A stretch of 64,000 nt of DNA from Paenibacillus sabinae T27 (GTDB lineage Bacteria > Bacillota > Bacilli > Paenibacillales > Paenibacillaceae). Positions 1 through 7,727 of this stretch are shown in pieces. Both the position numbers and the translations under genes were made by a program. The stretch spans positions 4,255,252 to 4,319,251 of the forward strand of contig NZ_CP004078.1 of NCBI RefSeq assembly GCF_000612505.1, written 5' to 3'. The notes beneath the pieces were generated by a model, which saw only the letters and a list, made by a program, of their open reading frames with translations, was not told where the DNA came from and made no database searches. Every line of letters begins with the position of its first letter. Within the stretch, counting starts at the first letter, position 1.

Positions 1-65
1 GCGGATAATGTTAGTACCACCAACATAGTCGTTAAAATGTAACTAATCATTATTATTTTCTTCAT
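1..65 (-). CDS. N-terminus of a secreted or lipoprotein cassette gene (partial)
   Basis: Reading leftward from 65, an ATG preceded by an AAGGAG site seven bases upstream opens a frame that runs off the window edge. The 21 visible residues begin MKKIIMIS and continue as a hydrophobic stretch rich in L, T and V, which is a typical signal-peptide start. It lies immediately downstream of the recombination-like site at 111-277, in the same orientation as the other cassette genes, so I read it as the next cassette gene. No function can be assigned because only the export signal is inside the window. Confidence 0.6.
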   Translation of the reverse strand, partial: MKKIIMISYILTTMLVVLTLS

Positions 66-110
66 CGAAAACTCCTTTTTTATTAATTTGAATATGTTCA
101 CTCGGGGATT

Positions 111-277
111 TCTGATAACGTTGTTGTGTTCCCGACGCCTCACTAACTTAAGCCCCGATAAGGACAGCCGCGATGTGGTTAGTCGGTACATGTATATCTG
201 CTGAACTCACTTCCTCGAATTTCCTCTTGCAGACTAAGAATCGCTTGCGATCCGCCGCGGGAATACGGTGCTGATGG
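111..277 (-). repeat. attC-like site, 5' outer box degenerate
   Basis: This is a member of the cassette-separating repeat family; the best-preserved copy is at 32738-32909. On the minus strand the 3' end carries AACGTTATC (R' box) preceded by the CGGGAACACAAC inner box. The opposite end has the conserved CCGTATTC inner box, but the outer box is damaged (CAGCAC where ATAACAC is expected). Interior arms are recognisable: an ACTAAC/GTTAGT stem and a CTGC/GCAG stem. It closes the cassette holding the acetyltransferase at 314-835. Confidence 0.65.
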
Positions 278-313
278 AGATGACTTATTCGAGTAAAACT
301 TCTGCAGTTTTTC

Positions 314-835
314 TTAATTGTTCTCATCAAGGCGCTTTGAATATCTCAATTGGATTAGCTCTTTTTCTCTTGTAATTGTTCTTTCTAATCCATCATTTAT
401 AAATCCCAAATGCTCATAAAAACACTTTGCACTTGTATTCTCTTTAAGGACCCATAAGGAAACATTAGAATATCCTGCTTCTTGCAGCCTATCAATCCCC
501 CAAAAAATTAGCTTCTTTCCATACCCATTCCCCCAATATCTCTTTAACGTATAAATGTTATAAATCTCTCCATATGTATTATCTAAGTCAGCATCTTTAT
601 TCATTCCAAATCCTATATAGCCAGCAGCTTCATTATTTACTAAAAGAATTGCAATAGTTTTAGCATCTTCTAGTAATGCTCTTTTATAGTGTATCTGTCG
701 TTTTTCAATTGAAAAAGCATTTAAATAGGTATCTGGGATAATGCCGGAATAAGTCTCACGATACGATTCTGAACTAACCAAGCCTAGTTGGAACCAATCT
801 TGATAATCCGCCCATCTAATCATCAATTCGCTCAT
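314..835 (-). CDS. GNAT-family N-acetyltransferase
   Basis: The product is about 173 residues and reads as a GCN5-related N-acetyltransferase that would move an acetyl group from acetyl-CoA to an amine; the substrate is unknown. The acetyl-CoA loop is visible as the YWGNGYGKKL segment after a beta strand, and the C-terminal NTSAKCFYEHLGF segment is the usual GNAT strand-helix end. The start at 835 is chosen because AAAGGAGA lies just upstream; twelve more in-frame codons precede it. Its first codons overlap the end of the P-loop gene at 816-1412, so the two share one cassette and are probably co-translated. The gene ends in the attC-like site at 111-277. Confidence 0.8.
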   Translation of the reverse strand: MSELMIRWADYQDWFQLGLVSSESYRETYSGIIPDTYLNAFSIEKRQIHYKRALLEDAKTIAILLVNNEAAGYIGFGMNKDADLDNTYGEIYNIYTLKRYWGNGYGKKLIFWGIDRLQEAGYSNVSLWVLKENTSAKCFYEHLGFINDGLERTITREKELIQLRYSKRLDENN

Positions 836-1412
836 AGCGATCTCCTTTATAACAAGCATATCCAAAAACATTTATTATTTTTTGTATAACAGACTGAACT
901 TGGTTTGATTCTTTAATTATAAATAAGTAATTTGCCTCCCCTTCTTCAGGATCTGATATATTCTCATTTTGTGATTCAGCTATTTGTCTGTTAAGTACTT
1001 CGGTAAAACTAGATGCTGTACGAAATATAGTTTTACTGCGCTGATTATTACTCACTCGGTCTTGAAGGATAGCGTCTGGCAGGTCAAAAAACACTAATAT
1101 GCTTTCAAAGCCTCTATTATGGAAATAACTAAGCAGCTCCGCTCGACCAATACGATTGCGATTTGAATTACAAAGTATTAGATGCAGATCAGTTTTTTGT
1201 ATAGCATAATCGACTATTGTATTTGTGAGGATATATTTGAAGGTATTTGACCCTTGTACCGGACGTAATGACTTATAGTAAGTATTTATGAATTCAGCAT
1301 GGTTATCTTGGTCAATTACTATTGAATTTTTTAATTGTTGTTCTAACTCTCTTGCAAAAGTGGTTTTACCACTATGAGTCTTACCAACTGTTATAATTAC
1401 CCGTCGTTTCAA
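816..1412 (-). CDS. P-loop ATPase/kinase-like protein
   Basis: A Walker A motif, GKTHSGKTT, sits near the N-terminus (about residues 10-18 from the chosen start). It is followed by a VIDQDNH segment and a later RVSNNQR arginine-rich lid-like segment, as in small nucleotide or sugar kinases (zeta-toxin/AAA_33-like folds). The frame is open to 1502, but the best ribosome site is TGGGGA before a TTG at 1412; ATGs at 1442 and 1457 are alternatives. Upstream DNA is the half repeat at 1505-1577, whose outer half is missing, so the natural start may have been altered by deletion. Its substrate is not predictable. Confidence 0.6.
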   Translation of the reverse strand: MKRRVIITVGKTHSGKTTFARELEQQLKNSIVIDQDNHAEFINTYYKSLRPVQGSNTFKYILTNTIVDYAIQKTDLHLILCNSNRNRIGRAELLSYFHNRGFESILVFFDLPDAILQDRVSNNQRSKTIFRTASSFTEVLNRQIAESQNENISDPEEGEANYLFIIKESNQVQSVIQKIINVFGYACYKGDRYERIDD

Positions 1413-1504
1413 TTTTAATCCCCATTCTATCCGGTTTAGCATCAAGCAACAGGACATTGCGTTTGAGTCGATTATTATATTTTTTTGGGTCAGATCTTTC
1501 ACCT

Positions 1505-1577
1505 AGTAAGTGCCGCCGAAACCTCTTCTGCAGACCTAGAGCGTCAGCCCTCAGCGTGAATGCTGTGTTTTGTGATG
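1505..1577 (-). repeat. Half attC-like site (5' half only)
   Basis: The plus strand shows the conserved arm end CTGCAGACC, a GGGCTGACGC-type hairpin and the inner box GCGTGAATGCTGTGTTTTGTGATG, which is the end that normally lies next to the upstream cassette gene. The other half, with the R' box and the first arm, is absent or unrecognisable toward 1440. The outer box is also altered (TTTTG in place of TTAT). This looks like a decayed site that has fused two neighbouring cassettes. Confidence 0.55.
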
Positions 1578-2108
1578 TCGTTGCATTCTTGAGTCAGCTA
1601 ACAAATACTCTTCAATGTGTTCCAATATTTCTTGCTTGTTCCTTGTTATTATTCTCTTATCCTCATATTCTTTTGTAATCTCTAGTATCTGCTGCATACC
1701 TTCCTGATCGTATCCACGATTATATATAAATAGCATTTGATATAAATTCTTTACAGTTTGTTTGTAATTGCATTGTTCTATTCCCATTCTTGTCTTTATA
1801 AATCTTTGTATTACTCTTAGATTACGAATGTATCTATTAGGTTGAAGAATAAATATTAAGTCAGCTTTCCTAAAACTCTCCTGTCCCCATTTATAATGAG
1901 CTCCTTCAAGTATCCAATTTCCATTATGTATGATTTCATCTAACATTGAATCTCTTACCTCTATTGGAAATCGTAAATTCACAGCGCTCCGATCCCATAC
2001 AAGATTGTCCATTTCATAGTGATTTATTCCATACTTGTCCGAAAGTTCTCTTGCGATGTAGGACTTGCCGCTACCACAAGCCCCTATTATACGAATTTTG
2101 ATTTTCAC
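1551..2108 (-). CDS. AAA-type P-loop kinase, FlaR/DNA-topology-modulation-like
   Basis: A 185-residue protein with Walker A GACGSGKSYIA at residues 9-19, then MDNLVWD and WILEGAHY segments. This is the pattern of the small adenylate-kinase-like family that databases call DNA topology modulation protein (FlaR), whose substrate is still unclear. It starts with GTG at 2108 behind an AGGTGGTGA site. The last 15 or so residues are read from inside the half repeat at 1505-1577 and are unlikely to be part of the conserved fold, so the C-terminus is probably hybrid. It is a separate cassette from the similar-sized P-loop gene to its left. Confidence 0.7.
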   Translation of the reverse strand: MKIKIRIIGACGSGKSYIARELSDKYGINHYEMDNLVWDRSAVNLRFPIEVRDSMLDEIIHNGNWILEGAHYKWGQESFRKADLIFILQPNRYIRNLRVIQRFIKTRMGIEQCNYKQTVKNLYQMLFIYNRGYDQEGMQQILEITKEYEDKRIITRNKQEILEHIEEYLLADSRMQRHHKTQHSR

Positions 2109-2150
2109 TCACCACCTGGAATCACATTCTAAAAAACATTTGCAATGATA

Positions 2151-2321
2151 TCAGACAGCGTTCTTGTGTTCCCGACCCACCACATAAAAGGAAGCTCAGA
2201 GCCAGATCCCAGCTAGCTCCCGACCAGGCGCGACTGCGCGGAGTGTCGCCTAATTTCCTCGAAGTCCCCCTTGGCGACAAAAGGCCGTAAGGCCCGATGG
2301 GGGAATGCGGTGTTATCGGAT
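2151..2321 (-). repeat. attC-like site
   Basis: A member of the cassette repeat family with both ends recognisable. On the minus strand it opens with CATCCGATAACACCGCATTC (R'' and inner box) and ends with GGGAACACAAGAACG followed by CTGTCTGA, where GTTATC is expected, so the R' box has one change. A GTCGCC/GGCGAC arm and a GGCCGTAAGGCC hairpin occupy the interior. It lies between the DinB gene (2346-2828) and the kinase gene at 1551-2108. Confidence 0.75.
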
Positions 2322-2345
2322 GTTTTTTCCCTCTTCGAATACTTA

Positions 2346-2828
2346 TTAGATTCTCTTCTTAGGAACTGATGTTGTAACATACTCTCTGTCCTTTATCATC
2401 TTCCCAATATAAAACACTTGTCCCATATGTTCTGAAAAGTGTGTCGCACACTGTATCAATACATCCAAATTCGTTCTTTCCCTGTCTCGCTCCAATTGTG
2501 TTTTCTTAAATGTTTCTTCTGTCATGCTCTTTGTCGTTTGAATTAATTCGAGCAACGATTCATTCGTTATTTGAATCAACTCTTGTTTCGTCCTATAAAG
2601 TTCTTCAAATTCTTCATCTCGATTTCGTGTGAGATCTTTATTATTAATTCCTTTGCTAACTCTTTCATTAATATTGCCACTAATATGGACTATTAAGTTC
2701 GCTATGCTGTTACTAGATTCATTAGGCCGCCAATTGACCTGTTCATCGCTTAACTGCTCTAAAACCAATATTACCCTTCTCTGGATCTCCTCGAATTTCG
2801 CTATCAAAATGCCTTTTACCACATCCAT
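2346..2828 (-). CDS. DinB-like / DUF1572 family protein
   Basis: About 160 residues, helical throughout. The order is LEQLSDEQVNWRP near the N-terminus, a histidine in IANLIVHISGN, and a second histidine pair in CATHFSEHMGQVFYIGKM near the C-terminus. These are the metal-ligand positions of DinB four-helix-bundle proteins (thiol-transferase-like or unknown enzymes). The start at 2828 is chosen over upstream in-frame ATGs because GGTGA lies just before it. It is the last cassette gene before the array is interrupted: instead of another repeat, the DNA upstream carries an ISL3-type transposase remnant. Confidence 0.75.
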   Translation of the reverse strand: MDVVKGILIAKFEEIQRRVILVLEQLSDEQVNWRPNESSNSIANLIVHISGNINERVSKGINNKDLTRNRDEEFEELYRTKQELIQITNESLLELIQTTKSMTEETFKKTQLERDRERTNLDVLIQCATHFSEHMGQVFYIGKMIKDREYVTTSVPKKRI

Positions 2829-3029
2829 GAGATCACCCATCCTTATCGGATAAAATCCACAAAAAAATCTGCAATCTTCATTGCAGACGTAGTAGTTCAA
2901 GGTTGTATAAATCAATATTGAATTTGCCTTTTATTAATATATCTAGTCCTAGTAATCCGGCTCAAAACCGAAATTAGTGGTTGAAAATAAAAAGATCCGG
3001 CATCTGAATCTCTTAGGCAAAAGATGAGA

Positions 3030-3413
3030 CCATCTTTCTGAAAAAAGCAAAATCCAGCTGAATGTCCTGCTGGCCTTATCTCCTCTGCTGCGCAAGGTTT
3101 GGGAATGGAAAGAAGCTTTTTCCCACTGATATGGGTACTCTCCAAATGTTCGGGTAGCCACTCAGGGCTTTCATCGTTGGCTTCAGCAAGGCGAGCACAT
3201 CGATCATGAATCCGTTCAAAGCATTTTGAAAACGATGTGTAATTGGCAGAATGAAATCATTAATTACCATCTTGTCGGTGGACGAATGCAACAGTAGAAG
3301 GCCGCCACAATCGCATTAAAGCCTATCAGCGGAGACATTATTTTACTCGTAATCGCGTTTGCTATAAGGCCGGTATTTTAATCGAATGCAATCGGCATCG
3401 CTTATCTGGCTGA
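3030..3413 (+). pseudogene. ISL3-family transposase remnant (C-terminal part)
   Basis: No intact frame is present, but three plus-strand frames joined by frameshifts and a stop give the C-terminal third of an ISL3-type transposase. First comes LLALSPLLRKVWEWKEAF, then GFHRWLQQGEHIDHESVQSI with LKTMCNWQNEIINYH, then the hallmark NATVEGRHNRIKAYQRRHYF followed by CNRHRLSG and a stop at 3411-3413. The DDE core is missing and I see no clear terminal inverted repeats. It marks a past insertion that broke the cassette array between the DinB gene and the oxidoreductase island. Confidence 0.7.
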
Positions 3414-3520
3414 AGATATCAACCACTGATTTTTAGATTGAGCCGGAATTCATATTGAAAAAAATGTATCAGCAAGCGTGACGCCGTTTATGCCTATCTC
3501 TGGACGGGTGTTTGTAGTCA

Positions 3521-3898
3521 TCATTCTCCTGTTTCACCTCTTATATCATCAATCCTAACTTGGTAAGTCTCCCCCCAATTTAACATAGCCAGAATTATCG
3601 GCTTCAACGTTGTCCCGAATTCAGTCAGCGAGTATTCCACTTTAGGGGGTACCTGTTTATAAACTTCGCGGTGAATAATACCGTCCCGTTCAAGCTCGCG
3701 GAGCTGCAAGGTAAGCATGAATTGCGTCATTCCCGGATAGAGACGCCGGAATTCATTGAATCTTTTAGGACCATCTATAAGATGATATAGAATGATCGCT
3801 TTCCATTTCCCCCCGATAACATCCAAAGTTGTTTTAACAGGACAACCTGTCATGCTCGGATTCACGTCGTACTTTTTTCGATCGCCCAAAGCCCTCAT
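3521..3898 (-). CDS. HxlR-family winged-helix transcriptional regulator
   Basis: The HxlR signature is clear: CPVKTTLDVIGGKWKAIILYHL, then RFNEFRRLYPGMTQFMLTLQLRELERDGII and the wing VEYSLTEFG. The near-N-terminal cysteine is the residue used for redox or aldehyde sensing in HypR/YodB-type members. The start is uncertain: the frame is open to 3991, and the ATG at 3898 has its GAAGGG site very close. It is divergent from the flavin quinone reductase at 4034, so it most likely controls that gene in response to electrophiles or quinones, as YodB/HypR regulators do; that role is inferred. Confidence 0.8.
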   Translation of the reverse strand: MRALGDRKKYDVNPSMTGCPVKTTLDVIGGKWKAIILYHLIDGPKRFNEFRRLYPGMTQFMLTLQLRELERDGIIHREVYKQVPPKVEYSLTEFGTTLKPIILAMLNWGETYQVRIDDIRGETGE

Positions 3899-4033
3899 CC
3901 CTTCAATAGTTTGATTTTTAATACTATATAATAAAATTATGCGTACTTTTCTAAATCCAATATATACTTTATTATAACACTCATACGGCACCTAATAAAG
4001 CGTCGTTAGCCAATACAAAGGGAGAGTGAAGTC

Positions 4034-4807
4034 ATGTCAAAGAAGGTTTTGATCGTTTATGCGCACCCCGAGCCCACTTCGTTAACTAGCCAGTTCGTTG
4101 AGGCGGCTGTGCAAACACTTCAGGAGCAAGGGCACGAAGTCATGTTGTCCGACCTATACGGCATGAACTGGAAGGCCGTGTTCGATGAACACGACTTCCC
4201 GACCCGAGCTAATCCCGACCGATTGTCGTTCACAACAGAGTCGGGTAACGCCTATTCGACTGGCCAACAAACCGCAGACGTTGTATCCGAGCAACAGAAG
4301 CTGCTTGCCGCCGACGCGTTGATACTGCAGTTTCCGCTTTGGTGGTTTAGCATGCCGGCTATTCTCAAGGGATGGGTGGAACGGGTGTACGCTTATGGCT
4401 TCGGTTATGGCTACAATGGAGAAGGTAATCGCTATCGCTACGGCGATGGCGGCTTGAAGGGCAAGCGGGCAATGCTGTCAGTGGCCGTCGGGGGGCCGGA
4501 GAAAGACTATTCACCGCGAGGCATCAACGGACCGCTGGAGCAGCTGCTATTCCACGTCACTCACGGCATGCTCTTCTACCCCGGCATGGATGTGCTGCCT
4601 ATCCATGCGGTTTACGGGACCGGTCGCATGACTGCAGCCGACATAGACGTGGCGAAGACAGCCTGGCGCTCACGTCTCGAACATCTCTTCGATGAGGAAC
4701 CCATCCCCTTCCGGCGTCAAAACGGCGGAGACTATCCGGACAGACACGTGCTCGCAAGCGATATCGCTGTTGGACAGACCGGATTGACGGCTCACATTGC
4801 AGAATAG
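4034..4807 (+). CDS. NAD(P)H:quinone oxidoreductase, flavodoxin-like fold (NQO1/MdaB type)
   Basis: A 257-residue protein starting KVLIVYAHPEPTSLTSQF, the flavin-binding first loop of the Flavodoxin_2 family. The FPLWWFSMPAILKGWVERV segment contacts the isoalloxazine ring in this family, and AVGGPEKDYS follows. Such enzymes reduce quinones or azo compounds by two electrons with NAD(P)H. A GGGAGAG site precedes the ATG. It is divergent from the HxlR regulator, and a PEBP-family gene follows 32 bases downstream, making a likely two-gene operon closed by the terminator at 5398-5442. Its base composition is clearly higher in GC than the flanking cassette genes. Confidence 0.85.
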   Translation: MSKKVLIVYAHPEPTSLTSQFVEAAVQTLQEQGHEVMLSDLYGMNWKAVFDEHDFPTRANPDRLSFTTESGNAYSTGQQTADVVSEQQKLLAADALILQFPLWWFSMPAILKGWVERVYAYGFGYGYNGEGNRYRYGDGGLKGKRAMLSVAVGGPEKDYSPRGINGPLEQLLFHVTHGMLFYPGMDVLPIHAVYGTGRMTAADIDVAKTAWRSRLEHLFDEEPIPFRRQNGGDYPDRHVLASDIAVGQTGLTAHIAE

Positions 4808-4839
4808 CACGGCGCATAACGAAAAAGGGAGGAATTTTA

Positions 4840-5376
4840 GTGAGCAACAATCCGTTTGCAGGTTTACCGGAGGTTGCAGCTTTTCAGGTGACGAGTAAAG
4901 ATATTTCAGAGGGCCTTCCTCTATCGCGTGAACATTATTCGGGAATTTTTGGAGTGGAGGGCGGAAAAGATCTTTCTCCTCATTTGAAATGGGCGAATGC
5001 ACCGGAGGGGACGAAGAGTTTCGCTGTAACGGTATATGACCCGGATGCTCCGACTGGCTCGGGTTTTTGGCACTGGGCGGTCATTAACATCCCGGTGGAT
5101 GTAATAGAACTACCAACTGGAGCAGGCGATGAGATAGGTAACGGTTTACCGCAGGGTGCCTTGCAATTGCCTAACGATGCGCGAGCCGCACGCTTTATCG
5201 GTGCAGCGCCCCCGGCAGGGCACGGTCCTCATCGTTATTTTTTTGTAGTTCATGCTCTGGATGTAGAGAATATTGGCGTCGACTCTAACTGTACACCTGC
5301 ATTCTTAGGTTTTAATATGCTAAGCCATACATTAGGAAGAGCTGTACTCATGGTGACAGCAGAGATCGATAAATAG
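4840..5376 (+). CDS. YbhB/YbcL family (PEBP-like) protein
   Basis: A 178-residue protein of the bacterial phosphatidylethanolamine-binding-protein family. The hallmark order is visible: LSPHLKWANAPEGTKSFAVTVYDPDAPTGSGFWHWAVINIP at residues 45-87 (DPDAP and the HW pair form the ligand pocket), then PPAGHGPHRYFFVVHALD near residue 130. It starts with GTG at 4840 behind GGGAGGAATTTTA. Function in bacteria is not settled; anion or small-ligand binding is the usual guess. It sits in an operon with the quinone reductase. Confidence 0.85.
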   Translation: MSNNPFAGLPEVAAFQVTSKDISEGLPLSREHYSGIFGVEGGKDLSPHLKWANAPEGTKSFAVTVYDPDAPTGSGFWHWAVINIPVDVIELPTGAGDEIGNGLPQGALQLPNDARAARFIGAAPPAGHGPHRYFFVVHALDVENIGVDSNCTPAFLGFNMLSHTLGRAVLMVTAEIDK

Positions 5377-5397
5377 AGTTGTTCGTGAGTAACCAAA

Positions 5398-5442
5398 AGA
5401 ACCTTCAAACCCACCATGTAGTGGAGATGAAGGTTCTTTTTT
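5398..5442 (+). terminator. Rho-independent terminator of the oxidoreductase operon
   Basis: A ten-base stem AGAACCTTCA pairs exactly with TGAAGGTTCT across a 20-base loop and runs straight into six T residues. It lies 22 bases after the stop of the PEBP-family gene. Confidence 0.85.
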
Positions 5443-5472
5443 GAGGCGCGAAACGTTTTTTAAAGAGGCTGA

Positions 5473-5670
5473 TCAACCCATTAAAACATCATCTATAATT
5501 TCTTGATTATCTTTTTCTTTAGAATGAAGAATGTCGAACTTCACGAATTGGTTTGGGAAAATTTGTTGTACTTCTTGCCATTTCACATTTGATCCCTCCA
5601 AACGTTTTATTGTATCATTTATTGGATTTGTTAGCTTTAGAAGCAGCAGGAATATGGCGTTATTTGACAT
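5473..5670 (-). CDS. Small hypothetical protein, possibly a truncated gene
   Basis: A 65-residue frame whose C-terminal half (KWQEVQQIFPNQFVKFDILHSKEKDNQEII) resembles short Bacillus hypothetical proteins with a W-x-E-x-x-x-x-F-P-N-Q opening. The N-terminal half is hydrophobic and looks unrelated, and no convincing ribosome site precedes the ATG. This suggests the start of a longer gene with a foreign upstream joint, or a decayed remnant. It lies between the plus-strand operon and the resumed cassette array. Confidence 0.4.
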   Translation of the reverse strand: MSNNAIFLLLLKLTNPINDTIKRLEGSNVKWQEVQQIFPNQFVKFDILHSKEKDNQEIIDDVLMG

Positions 5671-5722
5671 ACTAAATCCAGTGTACAGCTGATTTAACTT
5701 CCTCTAATCCCCACTTACTCAT

Positions 5723-5893
5723 CTACTTTTTTCTAGAATATAAACTTAAATAAAGTGAACCTAGACTTATAAAAATTACAAACAATGGTATCCAGACTAC
5801 TTTTTCTTTTTGAAATATTACATTTATTAAAAAAGTCAAAGAAACAAGATAAAATAAACAACTAGCCAGAAGAAAAAGTCTTTTTTGTTCCAT
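5723..5893 (-). CDS. Small two-helix membrane protein (56 aa)
   Basis: The frame starts with ATG at 5893 behind AGGAAGGA and ends at a TAG at 5723-5725. The peptide begins MEQKRLFLLASC, has one hydrophobic helix (about residues 6-25), a short charged turn with FQKEKVVW, a second hydrophobic helix (about 34-52), and ends in SRKK. The charge pattern suits a two-pass membrane protein with both ends inside. It occupies its own cassette directly upstream of the attC-like site at 5937-6087. No family is recognised. Confidence 0.65.
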   Translation of the reverse strand: MEQKRLFLLASCLFYLVSLTFLINVIFQKEKVVWIPLFVIFISLGSLYLSLYSRKK

Positions 5894-5936
5894 CTTTAAT
5901 TGTCCTTCCTATGATTATTAAGATTCCGAGTCCTTC

Positions 5937-6087
5937 CCATAACGTTTAGTTTTTACGACGTCGATCTTCCTTAGATAGCTCCTATATTAGGAAGATCGAT
6001 GTGTCCAGTTGCTCTGACGTTCAGCGTAATCTCTTCTACTGGACCAAGACCGGATGGCCCGAAGCGTGAATATATTGTTATCAGATG
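5937..6087 (-). repeat. attC-like site, short-arm subtype
   Basis: Minus-strand ends are CATCTGATAACAATATATTC (R'' and inner box) and TAAAAACTAAACGTTATGGG (R'). The first interior arm is a 12-base perfect stem, ATCGATCTTCCT with AGGAAGATCGAT, around the loop TTAGATAGCTCCTAT. The second arm is GTCCAGT with ACTGGAC. The truncated site at 11707-11831 has the same loop on a different stem. The stop codon of the acetyltransferase at 6081 lies inside the R'' box. Confidence 0.8.
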
Positions 6088-6668
6088 TCTGGGCTATCTC
6101 TGAATCCACTCTCAAAATCATCTCTTATTATTGAATACATTGCTAAATCTTGAAACTCATTCTTAGCCCAAATATGTCTTCTTAATATGCCTTCATACTT
6201 CATTCCTGTTTTCTCCATAACTTTGGATGAACCTAGGTTACTTGGCAGACATCTAGCCTCTATTCTAATCAATTCAAGATCTTTAAATCCAAACTCAATA
6301 ATTCTTCTTATCACCTCGGTCATTATTCCTTGATTCCAATACTGATTTGATAACACATATCCTAATTCAGCTCTGCGATTATTATTATCCCATGAAACAA
6401 AACTACAGCTTCCAATTATTCGTCCGGACTCTTTGAGTTCAATTCCCCATGGGCCAACCTTCTGTGTAGCATAACGATTTATCACAAAATCAATAAATGC
6501 TTTGGTATCCTCAATACTTTTGTGAACATCCCAAACTGTATAACGGGAAACTTCTGGAACAGTACAGTAACTAGCAATATCATTTAGATCTGAATATTCA
6601 ATAGGCCTTAAAGTTGCTCTCTTAGTTGCTAGTTCAGGAAAAGGTTCAAAATGTTCTTCAAGCTTCAT
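6081..6668 (-). CDS. RimJ/RimL-type GNAT acetyltransferase
   Basis: About 195 residues of the Acetyltransf_3 branch: RATLRPIEYSDLNDIASYCTVPEVSRYTVWD at the N-terminus, IGSCSFVSW and RRAELGYVLSNQYWNQGIMTEVIRRI (acetyl-CoA loop), then LELIRIEARCLPSNLGSSKV with MEKTGMKYEGILR. Relatives acetylate ribosomal protein N-termini or small amines. The start at 6668 is set by GGGAGGGG upstream; the open frame continues 47 codons further into the neighbouring repeat. The stop falls within the recombination site, showing how tightly gene and site are packed in this cassette. Confidence 0.85.
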   Translation of the reverse strand: MKLEEHFEPFPELATKRATLRPIEYSDLNDIASYCTVPEVSRYTVWDVHKSIEDTKAFIDFVINRYATQKVGPWGIELKESGRIIGSCSFVSWDNNNRRAELGYVLSNQYWNQGIMTEVIRRIIEFGFKDLELIRIEARCLPSNLGSSKVMEKTGMKYEGILRRHIWAKNEFQDLAMYSIIRDDFESGFRDSPDI

Positions 6669-6701
6669 TTGATACCCCTCCCAAAATAGTCTTGCCCAGG
6701 T

Positions 6702-6869
6702 TTCAGATAACGTTCTTGTGTTCCGACGCCTCAACAACTTAAGCCCCGTTAGGGGCGGCCGCGGCGCGGTTAGTCGGTGCAGGTGTGTCGGCTGAATCCA
6801 CTTCCTCAAAATTCCTCTTGTTGACCAAGGGGCGTAGGCCCCGCAGCGGGAACACGGTGTTATCAGATG
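6702..6869 (-). repeat. attC-like site
   Basis: Minus-strand ends are GCATCTGATAACACCGTGTTC and CGGAACACAAGAACGTTATCTG, an almost perfect outer palindrome. The interior shows the GACTAACCGCG...CGGGGCTTAAGTTG arm with a CCCC/GGGG hairpin, and the GTCGGC arm (weakly paired here). It separates the hydrolase gene at 6863-7471, whose stop lies inside the R'' end, from the acetyltransferase at 6081-6668. Confidence 0.8.
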
Positions 6870-7471
6870 CCTGTGCCATCTTCGATTCGCTTAAGAAAAT
6901 CAATGCTAATCTCTATACAATCCCTATATTCTTTAGATTTATAGTTTTTGTAGAAAGGATTCATAAATCCATGTTCAGCTTCAATAATTTCTACTACAGT
7001 TTTCTTCTTAGTCTTTAGTTTTGTTTCTAAATCTAATACATTAAATGACTTCTCATTACTTGAAAAGAATAATAAGGTTGGACATCTAGGCTCTATCTTC
7101 TCTACATGATTTCTAATTCTCGATCCATAATACCCAATTATTCCACTAACCTCAAATTCACTACTCATCCAAGCAATTGTTGCACCTATACTAAATCCAA
7201 TAATGTATATCTGATCATACTTCTCTCTATTCACTTTTAACAGTTGCTTAACTTCATGTAATGATTTATTGAAACCAATTTCATTCATATAATAATGATA
7301 TGCTATATCTTCTTGATCATAAGGAAATGATTCCCTGTGTAATAAATTAGGAGTAAGTACATCAAAACCTTCTTTAATCATCACATCACTGAAAAAATTA
7401 ATATGATCATTAATGCCATAAATTTCGTGAAGGATAATCACTAAAGATCGTCTTGAAGAATCTATATTCAT
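6863..7471 (-). CDS. Dienelactone-hydrolase-like alpha/beta hydrolase
   Basis: A 202-residue alpha/beta hydrolase: LVIILHEIYGINDHINFFSD at residues 10-29 (oxyanion-loop strand), the nucleophile region IGFSIGATIAW near residue 95 with serine in G-F-S-I-G, and a histidine in EAEHGFMNP near residue 166. This matches dienelactone-hydrolase relatives, although the classical DLH nucleophile is cysteine and here it is serine, so esterase or lipase activity is likely. It has a weak ribosome site (AAAGATGTG) upstream of the ATG. The C-terminus overlaps the attC-like site. Confidence 0.8.
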   Translation of the reverse strand: MNIDSSRRSLVIILHEIYGINDHINFFSDVMIKEGFDVLTPNLLHRESFPYDQEDIAYHYYMNEIGFNKSLHEVKQLLKVNREKYDQIYIIGFSIGATIAWMSSEFEVSGIIGYYGSRIRNHVEKIEPRCPTLLFFSSNEKSFNVLDLETKLKTKKKTVVEIIEAEHGFMNPFYKNYKSKEYRDCIEISIDFLKRIEDGTGI

Positions 7472-7513
7472 TGAATTTCACATCTTTCTTATATGATCAC
7501 TCTTTGTACAGGT

Positions 7514-7683
7514 TTCCGATAACGTTGTTGTATTCACGACGCCTTACCGACTTAAGCCCCGTTAGGGGTGGCCGCGACGCGGTTAGTCGGTGCAGGTTTG
7601 TCTGCTGAATATGCTTCCCCGAATTGCCTCGGGCAGACCAAGGCTCCGTAAGAGCCGCAGCGGGAATACGGTGTTATGTGATG
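7514..7683 (-). repeat. attC-like site (copy shared with 36036-36202)
   Basis: Minus-strand ends are CATCACATAACACCGTATTC and GTGAATACAACAACGTTATCGG. Interior arms: CCGACT/AGTCGG enclosing a CCCCGTTAGGGG hairpin, GTCTGC/GCAGAC, and GGCTCCGTAAGAGCC. The site is nearly identical to the one at 36036-36202, and the gene it closes is also duplicated there. The conserved TTCTTCGA motif follows just outside the outer box at about 7692-7700. Confidence 0.85.
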
Positions 7684-7727
7684 CTCCTCACTTCTTCGAG
7701 TAAGCCTCCAAGTCGCCTTTAATCTTG

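Noticed and set aside
148..330. 60-residue minus-strand frame over the first repeat
   Set aside because: It lies entirely in the recombination-like site and has no ribosome site; similar frames over other sites come from their GC-rich arms.
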